From Poindextera sp036272595 (GTDB taxonomy: Bacteria; Pseudomonadota; Alphaproteobacteria; Caulobacterales; Caulobacteraceae), in contig DATAYM010000086.1 in assembly GCA_036272595.1 (NCBI GenBank), positions 1-64,000 on the forward strand: DNA of 64,000 bases, given 5' to 3'. Position numbers and translations under genes: made by a program. Shown piece by piece: positions 52,979-62,381 of the stretch. Positions within the stretch are counted from its first letter, which is position 1, and every line of letters starts with the position of its first letter. The notes under the pieces are model-generated. The model had not been told where the DNA came from and ran no database searches. It was given only the letters and a program-made list of their open reading frames with translations.

Positions 52979-53862
52979 TCGCCGACTGGCCGCGCGCCGA
53001 GGTCGACGGGTTCGAGCACCAGATAGTCCGCTTCCGCCACGGCCTGGCGGAGCGGCCGCTGTTCTCCGACGCCGGCCTGGTCAGCGTGCTCGACCGCTAT
53101 CCGCGCCAGGCCATGGGCATCTTCACCATGGGCGAGGACCTGGAGGACTGGCGGTCCTGGCGCCGCGGCACGGCGAGCGGCCTTGACGGCGCGGCGCTGC
53201 TGGAGGCGGTGAAGCAGGGCCGGCTGTGGCTCAACCTGCGCCACGCCAACGACCACCTGCCGGAATTCGCCGCCCTCTGCGAGGAGATCTCGGCCGAGAA
53301 GGAAAGACATCTCGGGACCCGCATCCTGAACCGCGACCTCGGGCTTCTGATCTCGTCGCCGAATGCGCGGGTCTTCTATCATCTGGACGTGCCGCTCTCG
53401 TCGCTGTGGCAGGTGCGCGGGGTGAAGCGGATCTGGTTCTATCCGCGCGGCGAGCCGTTCACCGATCCGGCCTGGCTGGAGCGGGCGGTGCATGGCGTGG
53501 CCGAGGGCCAGATGCCGTTCAAGCCGGAATGGGACGATCTCGCCGAGACCTTCGAGCTCACCGCCGGCGACATGGTCACCTGGCCGCAGAACATGCCGCA
53601 CCGGGTCGACAACGGGCCGATGATGAATGTCTCGGTCTCCATGGAGTTCATGACCCCGCCGGCCCGCATCCGCGCCAACGTGCTGCACGCCAACGGCGTC
53701 CTGCGCCACGTGCCGGGCTGGACGCCCCGGGTGCAGGCCCGGCTCGGCCCGGCCATGGCCGCCAAGCTCGCCATCGCCGCCGCCCACAAGGCCTGGACGG
53801 CGCACCGCCGCCGTAGGCCGGTGCTGCCCGAGACCTTCACCGTCGAGACCAGGCCGGCATGA
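52966..53862 (+). CDS. JmjC/cupin-8-like protein, possible Fe(II)/2-oxoglutarate oxygenase
   Basis: The product is 298 residues. VFYHLDVPLSSLWQVRG has His139 and Asp141; GVKRIWFYP has Lys154; MVTWPQNMPHRVDN has His212. This is the HxD...H iron triad and 2-oxoglutarate Lys order of JmjC-type hydroxylases. The N-terminal 100 residues are less clear. Function is unknown; hydroxylation of a protein, lipid or sugar is possible. It overlaps the acyltransferase by 13 bases and the glycosyltransferase by four (ATGA), so a role in glycan assembly is suggested by context. Confidence 0.72.
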   Translation: MGGVIADWPRAEVDGFEHQIVRFRHGLAERPLFSDAGLVSVLDRYPRQAMGIFTMGEDLEDWRSWRRGTASGLDGAALLEAVKQGRLWLNLRHANDHLPEFAALCEEISAEKERHLGTRILNRDLGLLISSPNARVFYHLDVPLSSLWQVRGVKRIWFYPRGEPFTDPAWLERAVHGVAEGQMPFKPEWDDLAETFELTAGDMVTWPQNMPHRVDNGPMMNVSVSMEFMTPPARIRANVLHANGVLRHVPGWTPRVQARLGPAMAAKLAIAAAHKAWTAHRRRRPVLPETFTVETRPA

Positions 53863-54800
53863 CCGCCGAAGTCTCCATCATCATCCCGACCCAGCGGCGG
53901 CTTGGGCCGCTGGCGCTGGCGGCGCGCTCGGTGTTCGCCCAGGCCGGGGTCGATCCGGTGAAGCTGGAGCTGGTGGTGGTGGACAACGACCAGATCCCTT
54001 CGGCGGCCGGCGTCGCCAGGGCGCTGGCCGAGGCGGCGCCCTTTCCGGTGCGCTACGTGCACGAGCCGGCCGCCGGCGTCGCCAATGCGCGCAACGCCGG
54101 CCTGGCCGCGGCCGAGGGCGGGCTGATCGCCTTCCTCGACGACGACGAGGAGGCGCCCGCCGGCTGGCTCGCGGCCCTCATCGCCACCCAGCGCGCCTGC
54201 GACGCCGACGTGGTCTTCGGACCGGTGCGTGCGCGGGCCGATTGGGAGCAGATCGGCAACCGGGTCTATTTCGAGCGCTTCTTTTCGCGGTTCGGGCCCG
54301 AGCAGAGCGGCCCGATCGCACATTATTACGGATGTGGTGACAGCCTGGTGCGGCGGGCGGCGCTGCCCGACCCGAACCGGCCGTTCTCGGCCATCCGCAA
54401 CCAGATCGGCGGCGAGGACGACCTTTTGTTCGGGGCCATGGAGCAGGCCGGCGCCCGCTTCGCCTGGGCGGCGGAGGCCTGGGTCTGGGAGGATCCGGCG
54501 CCCGAGCGGCTCACCCTGCGCTACACCGCCTTGCGCGCCTTCGCCTTCGGCCAGGGCGCCAGCGCCCATTGCGCCGCCGCCGGCGACCGGCTGGGCGTGG
54601 CGCGCTGGATGGTCCTGGGCGTGATCCAGGCGCTGGTTTTCGGCGCCTATGCCGCGGTTAAATGGCTGCTGCGCTCGCCGAGCTTCGCCTTTTCCCTCGA
54701 CAGGGCCGCCCGCGGCCTGGGCAAGACCCTGTGGTGGAAACCGTTCAAGATTCGATTCTATGGCCTTTCGGCGCCCGCCCCAGCCCGCGCCGCAAGCTGA
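53859..54800 (+). CDS. Family 2 glycosyltransferase
   Basis: The product is 313 residues. The GT-A fold begins EVSIIIPTQRRLGPLALAARSV; ANARNAGLAAAEGGLIAFLDDDEEAP holds the DxD metal site (about 88-92); the catalytic ED region is IGGEDDLLFGAMEQAG. A hydrophobic C-terminal segment (VLGVIQALVFGAYAAVKWLL, about 245-265) suggests membrane association. It probably transfers a sugar to a lipid-linked or growing polysaccharide. The start overlaps the JmjC-like gene by four bases. Confidence 0.88.
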   Translation: MTAEVSIIIPTQRRLGPLALAARSVFAQAGVDPVKLELVVVDNDQIPSAAGVARALAEAAPFPVRYVHEPAAGVANARNAGLAAAEGGLIAFLDDDEEAPAGWLAALIATQRACDADVVFGPVRARADWEQIGNRVYFERFFSRFGPEQSGPIAHYYGCGDSLVRRAALPDPNRPFSAIRNQIGGEDDLLFGAMEQAGARFAWAAEAWVWEDPAPERLTLRYTALRAFAFGQGASAHCAAAGDRLGVARWMVLGVIQALVFGAYAAVKWLLRSPSFAFSLDRAARGLGKTLWWKPFKIRFYGLSAPAPARAAS

Positions 54801-54945
54801 GCCGTCCTTTTCCTACGCAACGACTCTGGATATTCGCCATCCCAGGGCGACGATCCTTGCAGCCGGGGCCTGGGTTGTGCATTTGTCTTGGCGCGGAGCC
54901 TGAAATGCGACGCGGTGAGACCAGACCAGTCGATAGGGAGCCTTC

Positions 54946-56814
54946 GTGAGTACGGCCAGCACCATAGCGGGGCTTGACGCCGCGCCCACCCGTCACCCCG
55001 GGCTGATCGCCTGGGTGCGTGAGGTCGCCGAACTCACCAAGCCGGCCAAGGTCCACTGGTGCGACGGCAGCCAGGCCGAGTGGGACGCCCTGACCGACGA
55101 ACTGGTCAAGGCCGGCACGCTCAAACGGCTGAACCCGGAAAAACGTCCCAATTCCTTCTACGCCGCCTCCGACCCCAGCGACGTGGCGCGGGTCGAGAGC
55201 CGCACCTTCATCTGCTCGGAGAAACCCGAGGACGCCGGCCCGACCAACAACTGGCTCGATCCGGCGGAGATGCGCGCCGATCTGAACAATCTGTTCGACG
55301 GCGCCATGCGCGGGCGGACCCTGTATGTGGTGCCCTTCTGCATGGGCCCGCTGGGCTCGAAGATCAGCGCCCTTGGCGTCGAGATCACCGACAGCGCCTA
55401 CGTGGTCGTATCCATGCGGATCATGACCCGGATGGGCCAAGCCGCCCTCGACCAGCTCGGCGAGGACGGCTTTTTCGTGCCGGCCGTCCATTCCGTCGGC
55501 GCGCCGCTGGACCCCGGCCAGGCCGACGTCGCCTGGCCCTGCAACCCGATCAAGTACATCGTCCACTTCCCGGAAAGCCGGCAGATCTGGTCCTACGGCT
55601 CCGGCTATGGCGGCAACGCCCTGCTGGGCAAGAAGTGCTACGCCCTGCGCATCGCCTCGGTGATGGCCCGCGACGAGGGCTGGCTGGCCGAGCACATGCT
55701 GATCCTGAGGCTGACCTCGCCGCAAGGCGCGGTCCGCTATGTCACCGCCGCCTTTCCGAGCGCCTGCGGCAAGACCAACCTCGCCATGCTGCAGCCGAAG
55801 CTGCCGGGCTGGAAGGCCGAGACCGTCGGCGACGACATCGCCTGGATGCGCTTCGGCGACGACGGGCGGCTCTACGCCATCAATCCGGAGGCCGGCTTCT
55901 TCGGCGTCGCGCCGGGCACCGGCCTGGCCACCAACCCCAACGCCGTCGCCGGCCTGGCCGAAAACTGCATCTTCACCAACGTCGCCCTGACCCCGGACGG
56001 CGACGTCTGGTGGGAAGGCCTGACCGAGACGCCGCCGCCGCAGCTGACCGACTGGAAGGGCCGCGCCTGGACCCCGGACTCGGCGGAGCCGGCCGCCCAC
56101 CCCAACGCCCGCTTCACCGCCCCCGCCGGCCAGTGCCCGAGCATCGCGCCGGAATGGCAGGACCCCAAGGGCGTGCCGATCTCGGCCATCCTGTTCGGCG
56201 GCCGCCGAACCAGCGCCGTGCCGCTGGTGACCGAGGCCTTCGACTGGCGCCACGGCGTCTTCCTGGCCTCCAACGTCGCCTCCGAAGGCACCGCCGCGGC
56301 CGAGAACAAGGTCGGCGAGCTGCGCCGCGATCCTTTCGCCATGCTGCCCTTCTGCGGCTACAACATGGGCGACTATTTCAGCCACTGGATCGAGCTCGGC
56401 GAGAGCCGCGACGCCGCCAAGCTGCCGCGCATCTTCTTCGTCAACTGGTTCCGCAAGGACGCGGGCGGCAAGTTCATGTGGCCCGGCTATGGCGAGAACG
56501 TGCGGGTGCTGAAGTGGATATTCCAGCGCCTGGAAGGCGAGGGCGCGGCGCGCGAGACCGCCATCGGCCTGCTGCCCGCCAAGGACGCCCTGGATGTCGA
56601 CGGCCTGGACATCGCGCCCGAGCGGCTGGAGGCGCTGTTCGAAGTCGACCAGGCGGCCTGGGCCGAGGAAGCGGCGCTGATCCCGGCCTTCTACGAGAAG
56701 TTCGGCGACCGGCTGCCCGACGCCCTCTGGCGCGAGCACCGCGCCCTGCTGCAGCGCCTCGACCAGGCCCGCACCGACCGCTATGCGTCCGCGGCCGCGA
56801 CGGCGGCGGAGTAG
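54946..56814 (+). CDS. pckG: Phosphoenolpyruvate carboxykinase (GTP)
   Basis: The product is 622 residues, the GTP-type length. FICSEKPEDAGPTNNW, then the reactive-Cys P-loop TAAFPSACGKTNLAML, then GDDIAWM, FFGVAPGTG and WFRKDAGGKFMWPGYGENVRVLKWI give all the GTP-PEPCK landmarks. It converts oxaloacetate to PEP in gluconeogenesis. The start is GTG at 54946, preceded by AGGGAGCC. The 145-base upstream gap presumably holds its promoter. It is monocistronic; half of a family 2 repeat follows. Confidence 0.96.
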   Translation: MSTASTIAGLDAAPTRHPGLIAWVREVAELTKPAKVHWCDGSQAEWDALTDELVKAGTLKRLNPEKRPNSFYAASDPSDVARVESRTFICSEKPEDAGPTNNWLDPAEMRADLNNLFDGAMRGRTLYVVPFCMGPLGSKISALGVEITDSAYVVVSMRIMTRMGQAALDQLGEDGFFVPAVHSVGAPLDPGQADVAWPCNPIKYIVHFPESRQIWSYGSGYGGNALLGKKCYALRIASVMARDEGWLAEHMLILRLTSPQGAVRYVTAAFPSACGKTNLAMLQPKLPGWKAETVGDDIAWMRFGDDGRLYAINPEAGFFGVAPGTGLATNPNAVAGLAENCIFTNVALTPDGDVWWEGLTETPPPQLTDWKGRAWTPDSAEPAAHPNARFTAPAGQCPSIAPEWQDPKGVPISAILFGGRRTSAVPLVTEAFDWRHGVFLASNVASEGTAAAENKVGELRRDPFAMLPFCGYNMGDYFSHWIELGESRDAAKLPRIFFVNWFRKDAGGKFMWPGYGENVRVLKWIFQRLEGEGAARETAIGLLPAKDALDVDGLDIAPERLEALFEVDQAAWAEEAALIPAFYEKFGDRLPDALWREHRALLQRLDQARTDRYASAAATAAE

Positions 56815-56823
56815 ATTTTCAAC

Positions 56824-56860
56824 CGTCATGGCCCGACTTGTTCGGGCGCTCCGGGATTTT
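56824..56860. repeat. Half copy of palindromic repeat family 2
   Basis: CGTCATGGCCCGACTTGTTC then GGGCGCTCCGGGA matches the left arm of the copies at 5561 and 60831 (inverse); the right arm is absent. It follows the pckG stop. Confidence 0.65.
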
Positions 56861-56949
56861 CTCCGCGCTGTCGTGACTGACGCTGCGGCACGCGCCTAAA
56901 TCCTCCACCGGTGGGCGAGCGAGCCCGCGCGATGCAGGGAGAGACGTCG

Positions 56950-57768
56950 ATGTCCGAGACCGAGACGCTGGCCGAGAGCAAGGTGAAGATCGTCCGCGAC
57001 GGCGACGTGGCGATCCTGACCCTGTCCGATCCGGCGACGATGAACGCCGCCGGCGTCGACATGGCCGCCGATCTCACCGCCGCGCTGAACAGCGTCGTCG
57101 AGGGCGACAGTCCGGCCCGCGCCGTGGTGCTGACCGGCGAGGGGCGGGGCTTCTGCTCCGGCGCCAACCTGACCTCGATGGGCAGCCCTTCCCAGTCGCC
57201 CTCCGGCGAACGCGCCGGGGTCGGCGACGCGCTGAAGACGGTCTACAACCCGTTGGTCATCCTGATCCGCGACCTGCCGATCCCCATCGTCACCGCCGTC
57301 AACGGGGCCGCGGCCGGCGTCGGCTGCTCGCTGGCCCTGATGGGAGACCTGATCGTCGCCGGCGAGAGCGCCTATTTCCTGCAAGCCTTCCGCCGCATCG
57401 GACTCGTCCCCGACGGCGGCTCGACCTACCTGCTGCCGCGCATGATCGGCCGCGCCCGGGCGATGGAGATGACCCTGCTGGGCGAGCGCCTGCCCGCCGC
57501 CAAGGCGCTGGAATGGGGCCTGATCAATCGCTGCGTCCCCGACGCCGAGCTGATGGCGACGGCGCTTGAGCTGGCCCGGGAGCTGGCGCGCGGGCCGAAA
57601 TCGCTCGGCCTGATCCGCAAGGCGATGTGGACCTCGCTGGACTCCGACCTCGCCGAGCAGCTGAACTATGAGGCGGACACCCAGAACGAGGCCGGCCGCA
57701 GCCAGGACTTCATGGAAGGCGTCCAGGCCTTCCTGCAAAAGCGCCCCGCGGTGTTCAAGGGGCGCTGA
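56950..57768 (+). CDS. Enoyl-CoA hydratase-related protein
   Basis: The product is 272 residues of the crotonase fold. GFCSGANLTSM and NGAAAGVGCSLALMGDLIVA form the oxyanion hole. LVPDGGSTYLLPRMIG has Asp where hydratases usually have Glu (PEGG or PDGG forms), as in PaaG-like isomerases, so isomerase or 1,2-epoxyphenylacetyl-type activity is possible. The end is FLQKRPAVFKGR. The start ATG 56950 follows GGGAGAGACG. It is convergent with the hybrid kinase, only three bases between stops. Confidence 0.86.
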   Translation: MSETETLAESKVKIVRDGDVAILTLSDPATMNAAGVDMAADLTAALNSVVEGDSPARAVVLTGEGRGFCSGANLTSMGSPSQSPSGERAGVGDALKTVYNPLVILIRDLPIPIVTAVNGAAAGVGCSLALMGDLIVAGESAYFLQAFRRIGLVPDGGSTYLLPRMIGRARAMEMTLLGERLPAAKALEWGLINRCVPDAELMATALELARELARGPKSLGLIRKAMWTSLDSDLAEQLNYEADTQNEAGRSQDFMEGVQAFLQKRPAVFKGR

Positions 57769-57771
57769 AGC

Positions 57772-59814
57772 CTACGCCGCCCGCTCGGCCGCCGGCTCGC
57801 GGTCCAGCAGCGCCGCCAGCGCCTCGAACAGCCGGGCGGCCTGGATCGGCTTGGCGACATGGCCGTCCATGCCGGCGGCGATATATTCGGCCAGCTGGTG
57901 CGACATGACGTTGGCGGTCAGGGCCAGGATCGGCGTGCGCCGGCGGCCCAGGCTCAGCTCCAGCTCGCGGATGGCGCGGGTGGCGGTCGGGCCGTCCATC
58001 TTCGGCATCTGCACGTCCATCAGGATCACGTCCCAGTCACCGTCCTCCCAGGCCGCCACCGCTTCGGCGCCGTTGGAGACCACCACCGGATCGACCCCGA
58101 CCTGGTGCAGCAGGGTCTTCAGCACCAGCTGGTTGACCGTGTTGTCCTCGGCCGCCAGCACGCGCAGCTCCAGTCCGCAGGCCTTGTCCTCCGGCGCGGG
58201 CGCCGCCGGCAGGGCCGTGGAGGATTTGCCGTCGCCGACCCGCTGCAACGGCAGCGCGACGGTGAAGGTCGAGCCGAAGCCCAGCGTGCTTTCCACATCG
58301 ATCGAGCCGCCCATCATCTCGGCGAGCTCGCGGCAGATGGCGAGGCCCAGGCCGGTGCCGCCGAACCGCCGCGTCGTCGAGGCGTCGGCCTGGTCGAAGC
58401 GGTTGAACAGCACCTCCAGCCGGTCGGCCGGGATGCCGACACCGGTGTCGGTCACCGCCAGGGCCAGCCGCTGGTCCTTCCAGCGCGCCGTCACCCGGAT
58501 CTCGCCGCGGTCGGTGAACTTCAGCGCGTTGGAGACCAGGTTGTAGAGGATCTGCCGCAGGCGCGTCGGGTCGCCGCGATAGACCCCTTGCGCATCGCCG
58601 ATGTCGAGGTCGAACGACAGGCCCTTGGCGTTGGCCTGGGCGGTGAAGGCCTGGTGGGCGCCGCGGGCGACCTCGTCCAGGTCGAACTCGATGTCCTCGA
58701 TCTCCAGCTTGCCGGCCTCGATCTTGGCCAGGTCCAGCACGTCGTTGAGGATGGCCAGCAAGGCCTCGCCCGAGGCGTGCACCACGCCCAGCCGCTCGCG
58801 CTGCAGCGGGGTGAGCTCGTCCATGGCCATGGCCTGGGCCATGCCCAGCACCCCGTTCAGCGGCGTCCTGATCTCGTGGCTCATGGTGGCCAGGAACAGG
58901 CTCTTGGCGCGGTTGGCCGCCTCGGCGTCGTCGCGCGCCTTGGCCAGGGCCAGCTCGGCGCGCTTTTCGTGGTCGATGTCGCGGATCACGCCGACCGTGC
59001 GGACGATGCGCCCTTGCTCGTCCTTGATCGCCTCGATGGCGGATTCGACCCAGTAGTGCGGCCCGTCGCGGCGCATCATCCGGTGCACCAGGCGATAGGG
59101 CGCGCCCTCGTTCAAGTGCCGTTCCCAGAGGGCCTGGGCGCGCTCGCGGTCGGCCGGATGGACGCCCTTCCAGATGTCGGCGTTCAGCGACTCATAGGTG
59201 GAATCCGCCCCGCCGGTCGGCCGCGCCCCTTCGCTGGCCAGTTCGCGGCTGCGATAGTCCATCTCCCAGACATTGATGTTGGCGATCTCGGTCGCCAGGC
59301 TGAGGCGCTGTTTCGAGCGCGCCAGCGCCCGCACGGCCCGGGCGCGCTCCCATTCGTCGGCGACGAAGGCGGCGTGATCGGCCAGCCGCGCGGCCAGGTC
59401 GGCGTCGTAGGCGCGGGGCAGGTCGTCGAAGATGGCCAGCACGCCGATGCGCGAGCCGTTCGGCAGGATGATGGGCGCGGCGGCGTAGAACTGATGGTCC
59501 GCCTCGCCGAGCGCCAGCGGATAGGCGTCGCTCCAGCGCTGCTCGGACATGTCTTCGATCCACAGCACCTCGGCGGTCTGCACGCCCAGTTGGGCCAGGG
59601 CGACCGCCCGCGATTCCTGCGATTGGTCGCGGCCGGCGCCGGCGATCCACATGCGGCGGCGTCCGCCGAGGGCGATACAGGCGCCCGACGCCTCGGCGGC
59701 GCGCAGGGCCAGCCGGGCGATGCGCTCGAAAATGGCGCGGCTTTCCTCGGGATCGACGGCGTTGGCGGTGAACCCGCGACCGATGGCTTCGCGGGGCTGG
59801 TCTTCGTTCGCCAT
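57772..59814 (-). CDS. Hybrid sensor histidine kinase/response regulator (GAF-PAS-HisKA-HATPase-REC)
   Basis: The product is 680 residues, with no membrane span, so it is cytoplasmic. An N-terminal GAF-like domain (about 20-155) is followed by PAS (about 170-285, RMMRRDGPHYWVESAIEA), the HisKA helix ATMSHEIRTPLNG with His313, the ATPase domain (NLVSNALKFTDRG, TDTGVGIP, GGTGLGLAI) and a C-terminal receiver with Asp600 in VILMDVQMPKMDG. It probably relays phosphate to an Hpt protein encoded elsewhere. The stimulus is unknown; GAF and PAS could bind a small molecule or flavin. A single gene. Confidence 0.92.
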   Translation of the reverse strand: MANEDQPREAIGRGFTANAVDPEESRAIFERIARLALRAAEASGACIALGGRRRMWIAGAGRDQSQESRAVALAQLGVQTAEVLWIEDMSEQRWSDAYPLALGEADHQFYAAAPIILPNGSRIGVLAIFDDLPRAYDADLAARLADHAAFVADEWERARAVRALARSKQRLSLATEIANINVWEMDYRSRELASEGARPTGGADSTYESLNADIWKGVHPADRERAQALWERHLNEGAPYRLVHRMMRRDGPHYWVESAIEAIKDEQGRIVRTVGVIRDIDHEKRAELALAKARDDAEAANRAKSLFLATMSHEIRTPLNGVLGMAQAMAMDELTPLQRERLGVVHASGEALLAILNDVLDLAKIEAGKLEIEDIEFDLDEVARGAHQAFTAQANAKGLSFDLDIGDAQGVYRGDPTRLRQILYNLVSNALKFTDRGEIRVTARWKDQRLALAVTDTGVGIPADRLEVLFNRFDQADASTTRRFGGTGLGLAICRELAEMMGGSIDVESTLGFGSTFTVALPLQRVGDGKSSTALPAAPAPEDKACGLELRVLAAEDNTVNQLVLKTLLHQVGVDPVVVSNGAEAVAAWEDGDWDVILMDVQMPKMDGPTATRAIRELELSLGRRRTPILALTANVMSHQLAEYIAAGMDGHVAKPIQAARLFEALAALLDREPAAERAA

Positions 59815-59900
59815 CGACAGTCTGTCTCACGCCCAGGACGATGTAAGCGTGCCAAAATCGCCTTAAGATAGCGTCTACGCGAGGGACCCCGGGGGCCGCT

Positions 59901-60800
59901 TCAGCTCAGCAGGCCGGCCTGGCGGCGAGCGGCGGTCACGGTGTTCTTGAGCAGGCAGGCGACCGTCATCGGCCCGACGCCGCCGGGAACGGGGGTGATC
60001 CAGCCGGCGACCTGAACCGCCTCGTCGAACGCCACGTCGCCGACCACGATGGTCTTGCCCGCCGCCCGCGCCTTCGGCCGGCGCGAGGGGATGCGGTTGA
60101 TGCCGACGTCGATCACTGCCGCGCCGGGCTTGATCCAGTCGCCGCGGATCATCTCCGGCTGCGCCGCCGCGGCCACCAGGATATCGGCCTCGCGGGTGAC
60201 GCCGGGCAGGTCGAGCGTGCGCGAATGGGCGATGGTGACGGTGCAGTCGGCCCGCAGCAGCAGCTGGGCGATCGGCTTGCCGACCAGGTTCGAGCGTCCG
60301 ACCACCACCGCGCGCTTGCCGCGCAGCTGGCCCTCCAGCGCGTCCTCCAGCAGCATCAGGCAGCCCAGGGGCGTGCACGGGACCAGCCCAGGGCGGCCGC
60401 TGGCCAGGCGGCCGATATTGATCACGTGCAGGCCGTCGACGTCCTTTTCCGGATCGATCGCCGCCTGGATGAGCAGCGGATCGATGTGCGCCGGCACCGG
60501 GAACTGCACCAGGATGCCGTGGATGGCCGCATCGGCGTTCAGATCGGCCACCACGCCCAGCAACGCGTCCTGGCTGGTCTCGGCCGGCAGGCGGATGGTC
60601 AGCGAGTGCATGCCGGCGGCGATGGTCTGCTCGCCCTTGCTGTTCACATAGATCTGGCTGGCGGGATCGTCGCCGACCAGCACCACGGCCAGCCCCGGCT
60701 TGACCCGATGGTCGCGCTGCAGCGCCGCGGCGTCCTCGGCCACGCGCGCCACCACCCCGGCCGCGAACGCCCGCCCATCGATCAGCCGCGCCTCAGCCAT
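59901..60800 (-). CDS. folD: Bifunctional methylenetetrahydrofolate dehydrogenase/cyclohydrolase
   Basis: The product is 299 residues. LAVVLVGDDPASQIYVNSKGEQT has the catalytic Lys and Tyr; ILVQFPVPAHID, DPEKDVDGLH, PCTPLGCLMLLE, VVVGRSNLVGKPIAQLLL and the C-terminal TPVPGGVGPMTVACLL are all FolD signatures. It interconverts 5,10-methylene- and 10-formyl-tetrahydrofolate with NADP. It is followed upstream by pabB on the same strand, separated by a family 2 repeat, so two folate genes are adjacent. Confidence 0.96.
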   Translation of the reverse strand: MAEARLIDGRAFAAGVVARVAEDAAALQRDHRVKPGLAVVLVGDDPASQIYVNSKGEQTIAAGMHSLTIRLPAETSQDALLGVVADLNADAAIHGILVQFPVPAHIDPLLIQAAIDPEKDVDGLHVINIGRLASGRPGLVPCTPLGCLMLLEDALEGQLRGKRAVVVGRSNLVGKPIAQLLLRADCTVTIAHSRTLDLPGVTREADILVAAAAQPEMIRGDWIKPGAAVIDVGINRIPSRRPKARAAGKTIVVGDVAFDEAVQVAGWITPVPGGVGPMTVACLLKNTVTAARRQAGLLS

Positions 60801-60830
60801 GTCCGTCCTCTTCCCGCCGTCCTTGAAACG

Positions 60831-60941
60831 CTCATCCCCCGCTGGAGCGCAGCGGACTGCGCAGCAGCCAATGCGGGGGCCCCATCAACACCTTCGTTCG
60901 ACGGTGAATCATGGGTGGTCCGAACAGGTCGGGCCATGACG
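60831..60941. repeat. Palindromic repeat family 2 overlapping the pabB 3' end
   Basis: The inverse copy of the 5561 unit: CTCATCCCCCGCTGGAGCGC at the left and GGTCGGGCCATGACGG at the right. The minus-strand gene pabB reads ten codons into it and takes its stop from it. It also separates pabB from folD. Confidence 0.8.
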
Positions 60942-62330
60942 GAGTGATATCGGCTCATCCAGCAAAGCTCCAGCGATCGCGCCGATCTTTGCTTCCGTCT
61001 CCAGTCTCTCCTGCCAGGGATCGCTGTCGGCGACGATCCCTGCGCCGGCGCGGGCTTCCAGGCGCCAACCGTTGTCGCCCAGTCGGAACCCCACCGAGCG
61101 GATCAGCACGCTGGAATCGAACGCCCCGTCGAACCCGGCCCAGAACAGCGAGCCGAAGAACGGTCCGCGCGGTGGCTCCAGGCCGGCGATCAGCTTCATC
61201 GCCTGCACCTTGGGCGCGCCGGTGATCGAGCCCGGCGGAAAGGCGGCGCGCAACAGGTCGACGGCGCTCCGCCCCGCCGCCAGCCGCCCGGTCACCGTCG
61301 AGACCAGGTGGTGCACGTTCGCGAAGCTGGCCACGCGGCAGAGCGCCGGCGTCGCCACCGTGCCGGGGACGCAGACCCTGGCCAGGTCGTTGCGCATCAG
61401 GTCGACGATCATCAGGTTCTCGGCCCGGTCCTTCGCCGAAGCGGCCAGCTCGGCGGCCAGCGCCGCATCCTCGGCGCCGTCGCGCCCCCGCGGCCGCGTG
61501 CCCTTGATCGGCTGGGTCTCCACGACCCACCCGTCGGCCCCGCCCGCGACGCGCAGGAACCTTTCCGGCGCATTGGAGACCAGGGCGCGGTCGTCCAACC
61601 GCAGATAGCCGGCGAAGGGCGCGGGGCTGGCCGCCGCCAGCCGCGCCAGCAGATCGAACGGTCGCCGGTCCGGCTTCAGCCGCCCGGTCCAGACCCGCGC
61701 GATATTGGCCTGGAAGACCTCGCCACGGCCGATCCGCGCCACCACTTCGGCGGTCGCCCGCTCATAGGCCGCGCCGGAACTGGCGCTCAGCGGCCCGGCC
61801 AGCGCGCCGGCGCTGGCGGCGACCGGCGGCATCTCCAGCCAGTCGAGCGCCCGGTCTGAGGCCACGCGGGCCTCGGCCGCGTCGCGCCCGCGGCCGACCG
61901 CGACCACCTCGCGCCGCGCATGGTCGAAGGCCAGCACCGCCGGATAGAGCCCGCAGGCCAGGTCCGGCCAGTCGGAATGGCGCCCGAGCCCCAGGCGCTC
62001 GACATGGTCGCCGAGTTCATAGGCGGCCAGTCCGGCGACCCCGCCCTGGAACGGCGGCCCATCGATCAGCCAGGGGCAGGGCGGCCCGACCATCCGCGCC
62101 AGGGCCGCGAACGGAGCGCCGCCATCACCGCCCTTGAGGACCAGCGTGGCCTCCGGCGCCCGCGCCAGATAGGACCAGCGCGCATCCGGCCCGTCGCCGC
62201 CGGACAGGAAGCCGATGGCCCAGGGCTCGTCGGCGAAGGCCGACAGCACCTCGACCGGCTCGCGCCAGGCCGCGCGCCGGCTGGCTATCGCCACATGGGG
62301 CGCTTTGGAAAGCTGGGCCATCGCCTGCAT
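60909..62330 (-). CDS. pabB: Aminodeoxychorismate synthase component I
   Basis: The product is 473 residues. The chorismate-binding domain has GEVFQANIARVW, ETQPIKGTRPRG with the Lys characteristic of PabB rather than the Ala of anthranilate synthase, LMIVDLMRNDLARV and FPPGSITGAPKVQAMKLI. It makes 4-amino-4-deoxychorismate for folate, with a glutaminase partner encoded elsewhere. The last residues SLRHGPTCSDHP are translated from a family 2 repeat, so the native C-terminus has been replaced or extended. Start ATG 62330, with another nine bases on. Confidence 0.92.
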   Translation of the reverse strand: MQAMAQLSKAPHVAIASRRAAWREPVEVLSAFADEPWAIGFLSGGDGPDARWSYLARAPEATLVLKGGDGGAPFAALARMVGPPCPWLIDGPPFQGGVAGLAAYELGDHVERLGLGRHSDWPDLACGLYPAVLAFDHARREVVAVGRGRDAAEARVASDRALDWLEMPPVAASAGALAGPLSASSGAAYERATAEVVARIGRGEVFQANIARVWTGRLKPDRRPFDLLARLAAASPAPFAGYLRLDDRALVSNAPERFLRVAGGADGWVVETQPIKGTRPRGRDGAEDAALAAELAASAKDRAENLMIVDLMRNDLARVCVPGTVATPALCRVASFANVHHLVSTVTGRLAAGRSAVDLLRAAFPPGSITGAPKVQAMKLIAGLEPPRGPFFGSLFWAGFDGAFDSSVLIRSVGFRLGDNGWRLEARAGAGIVADSDPWQERLETEAKIGAIAGALLDEPISLRHGPTCSDHP

Positions 62331-62381
62331 AGCCGGCTATGTGGCCGCGACTCAGGTGAAAGGCCAGGGGCGGCGCGCGGT

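Noticed and set aside
54745..56829. A 694-codon minus-strand frame opposite pckG
   Set aside because: Antisense shadow of a highly conserved enzyme.
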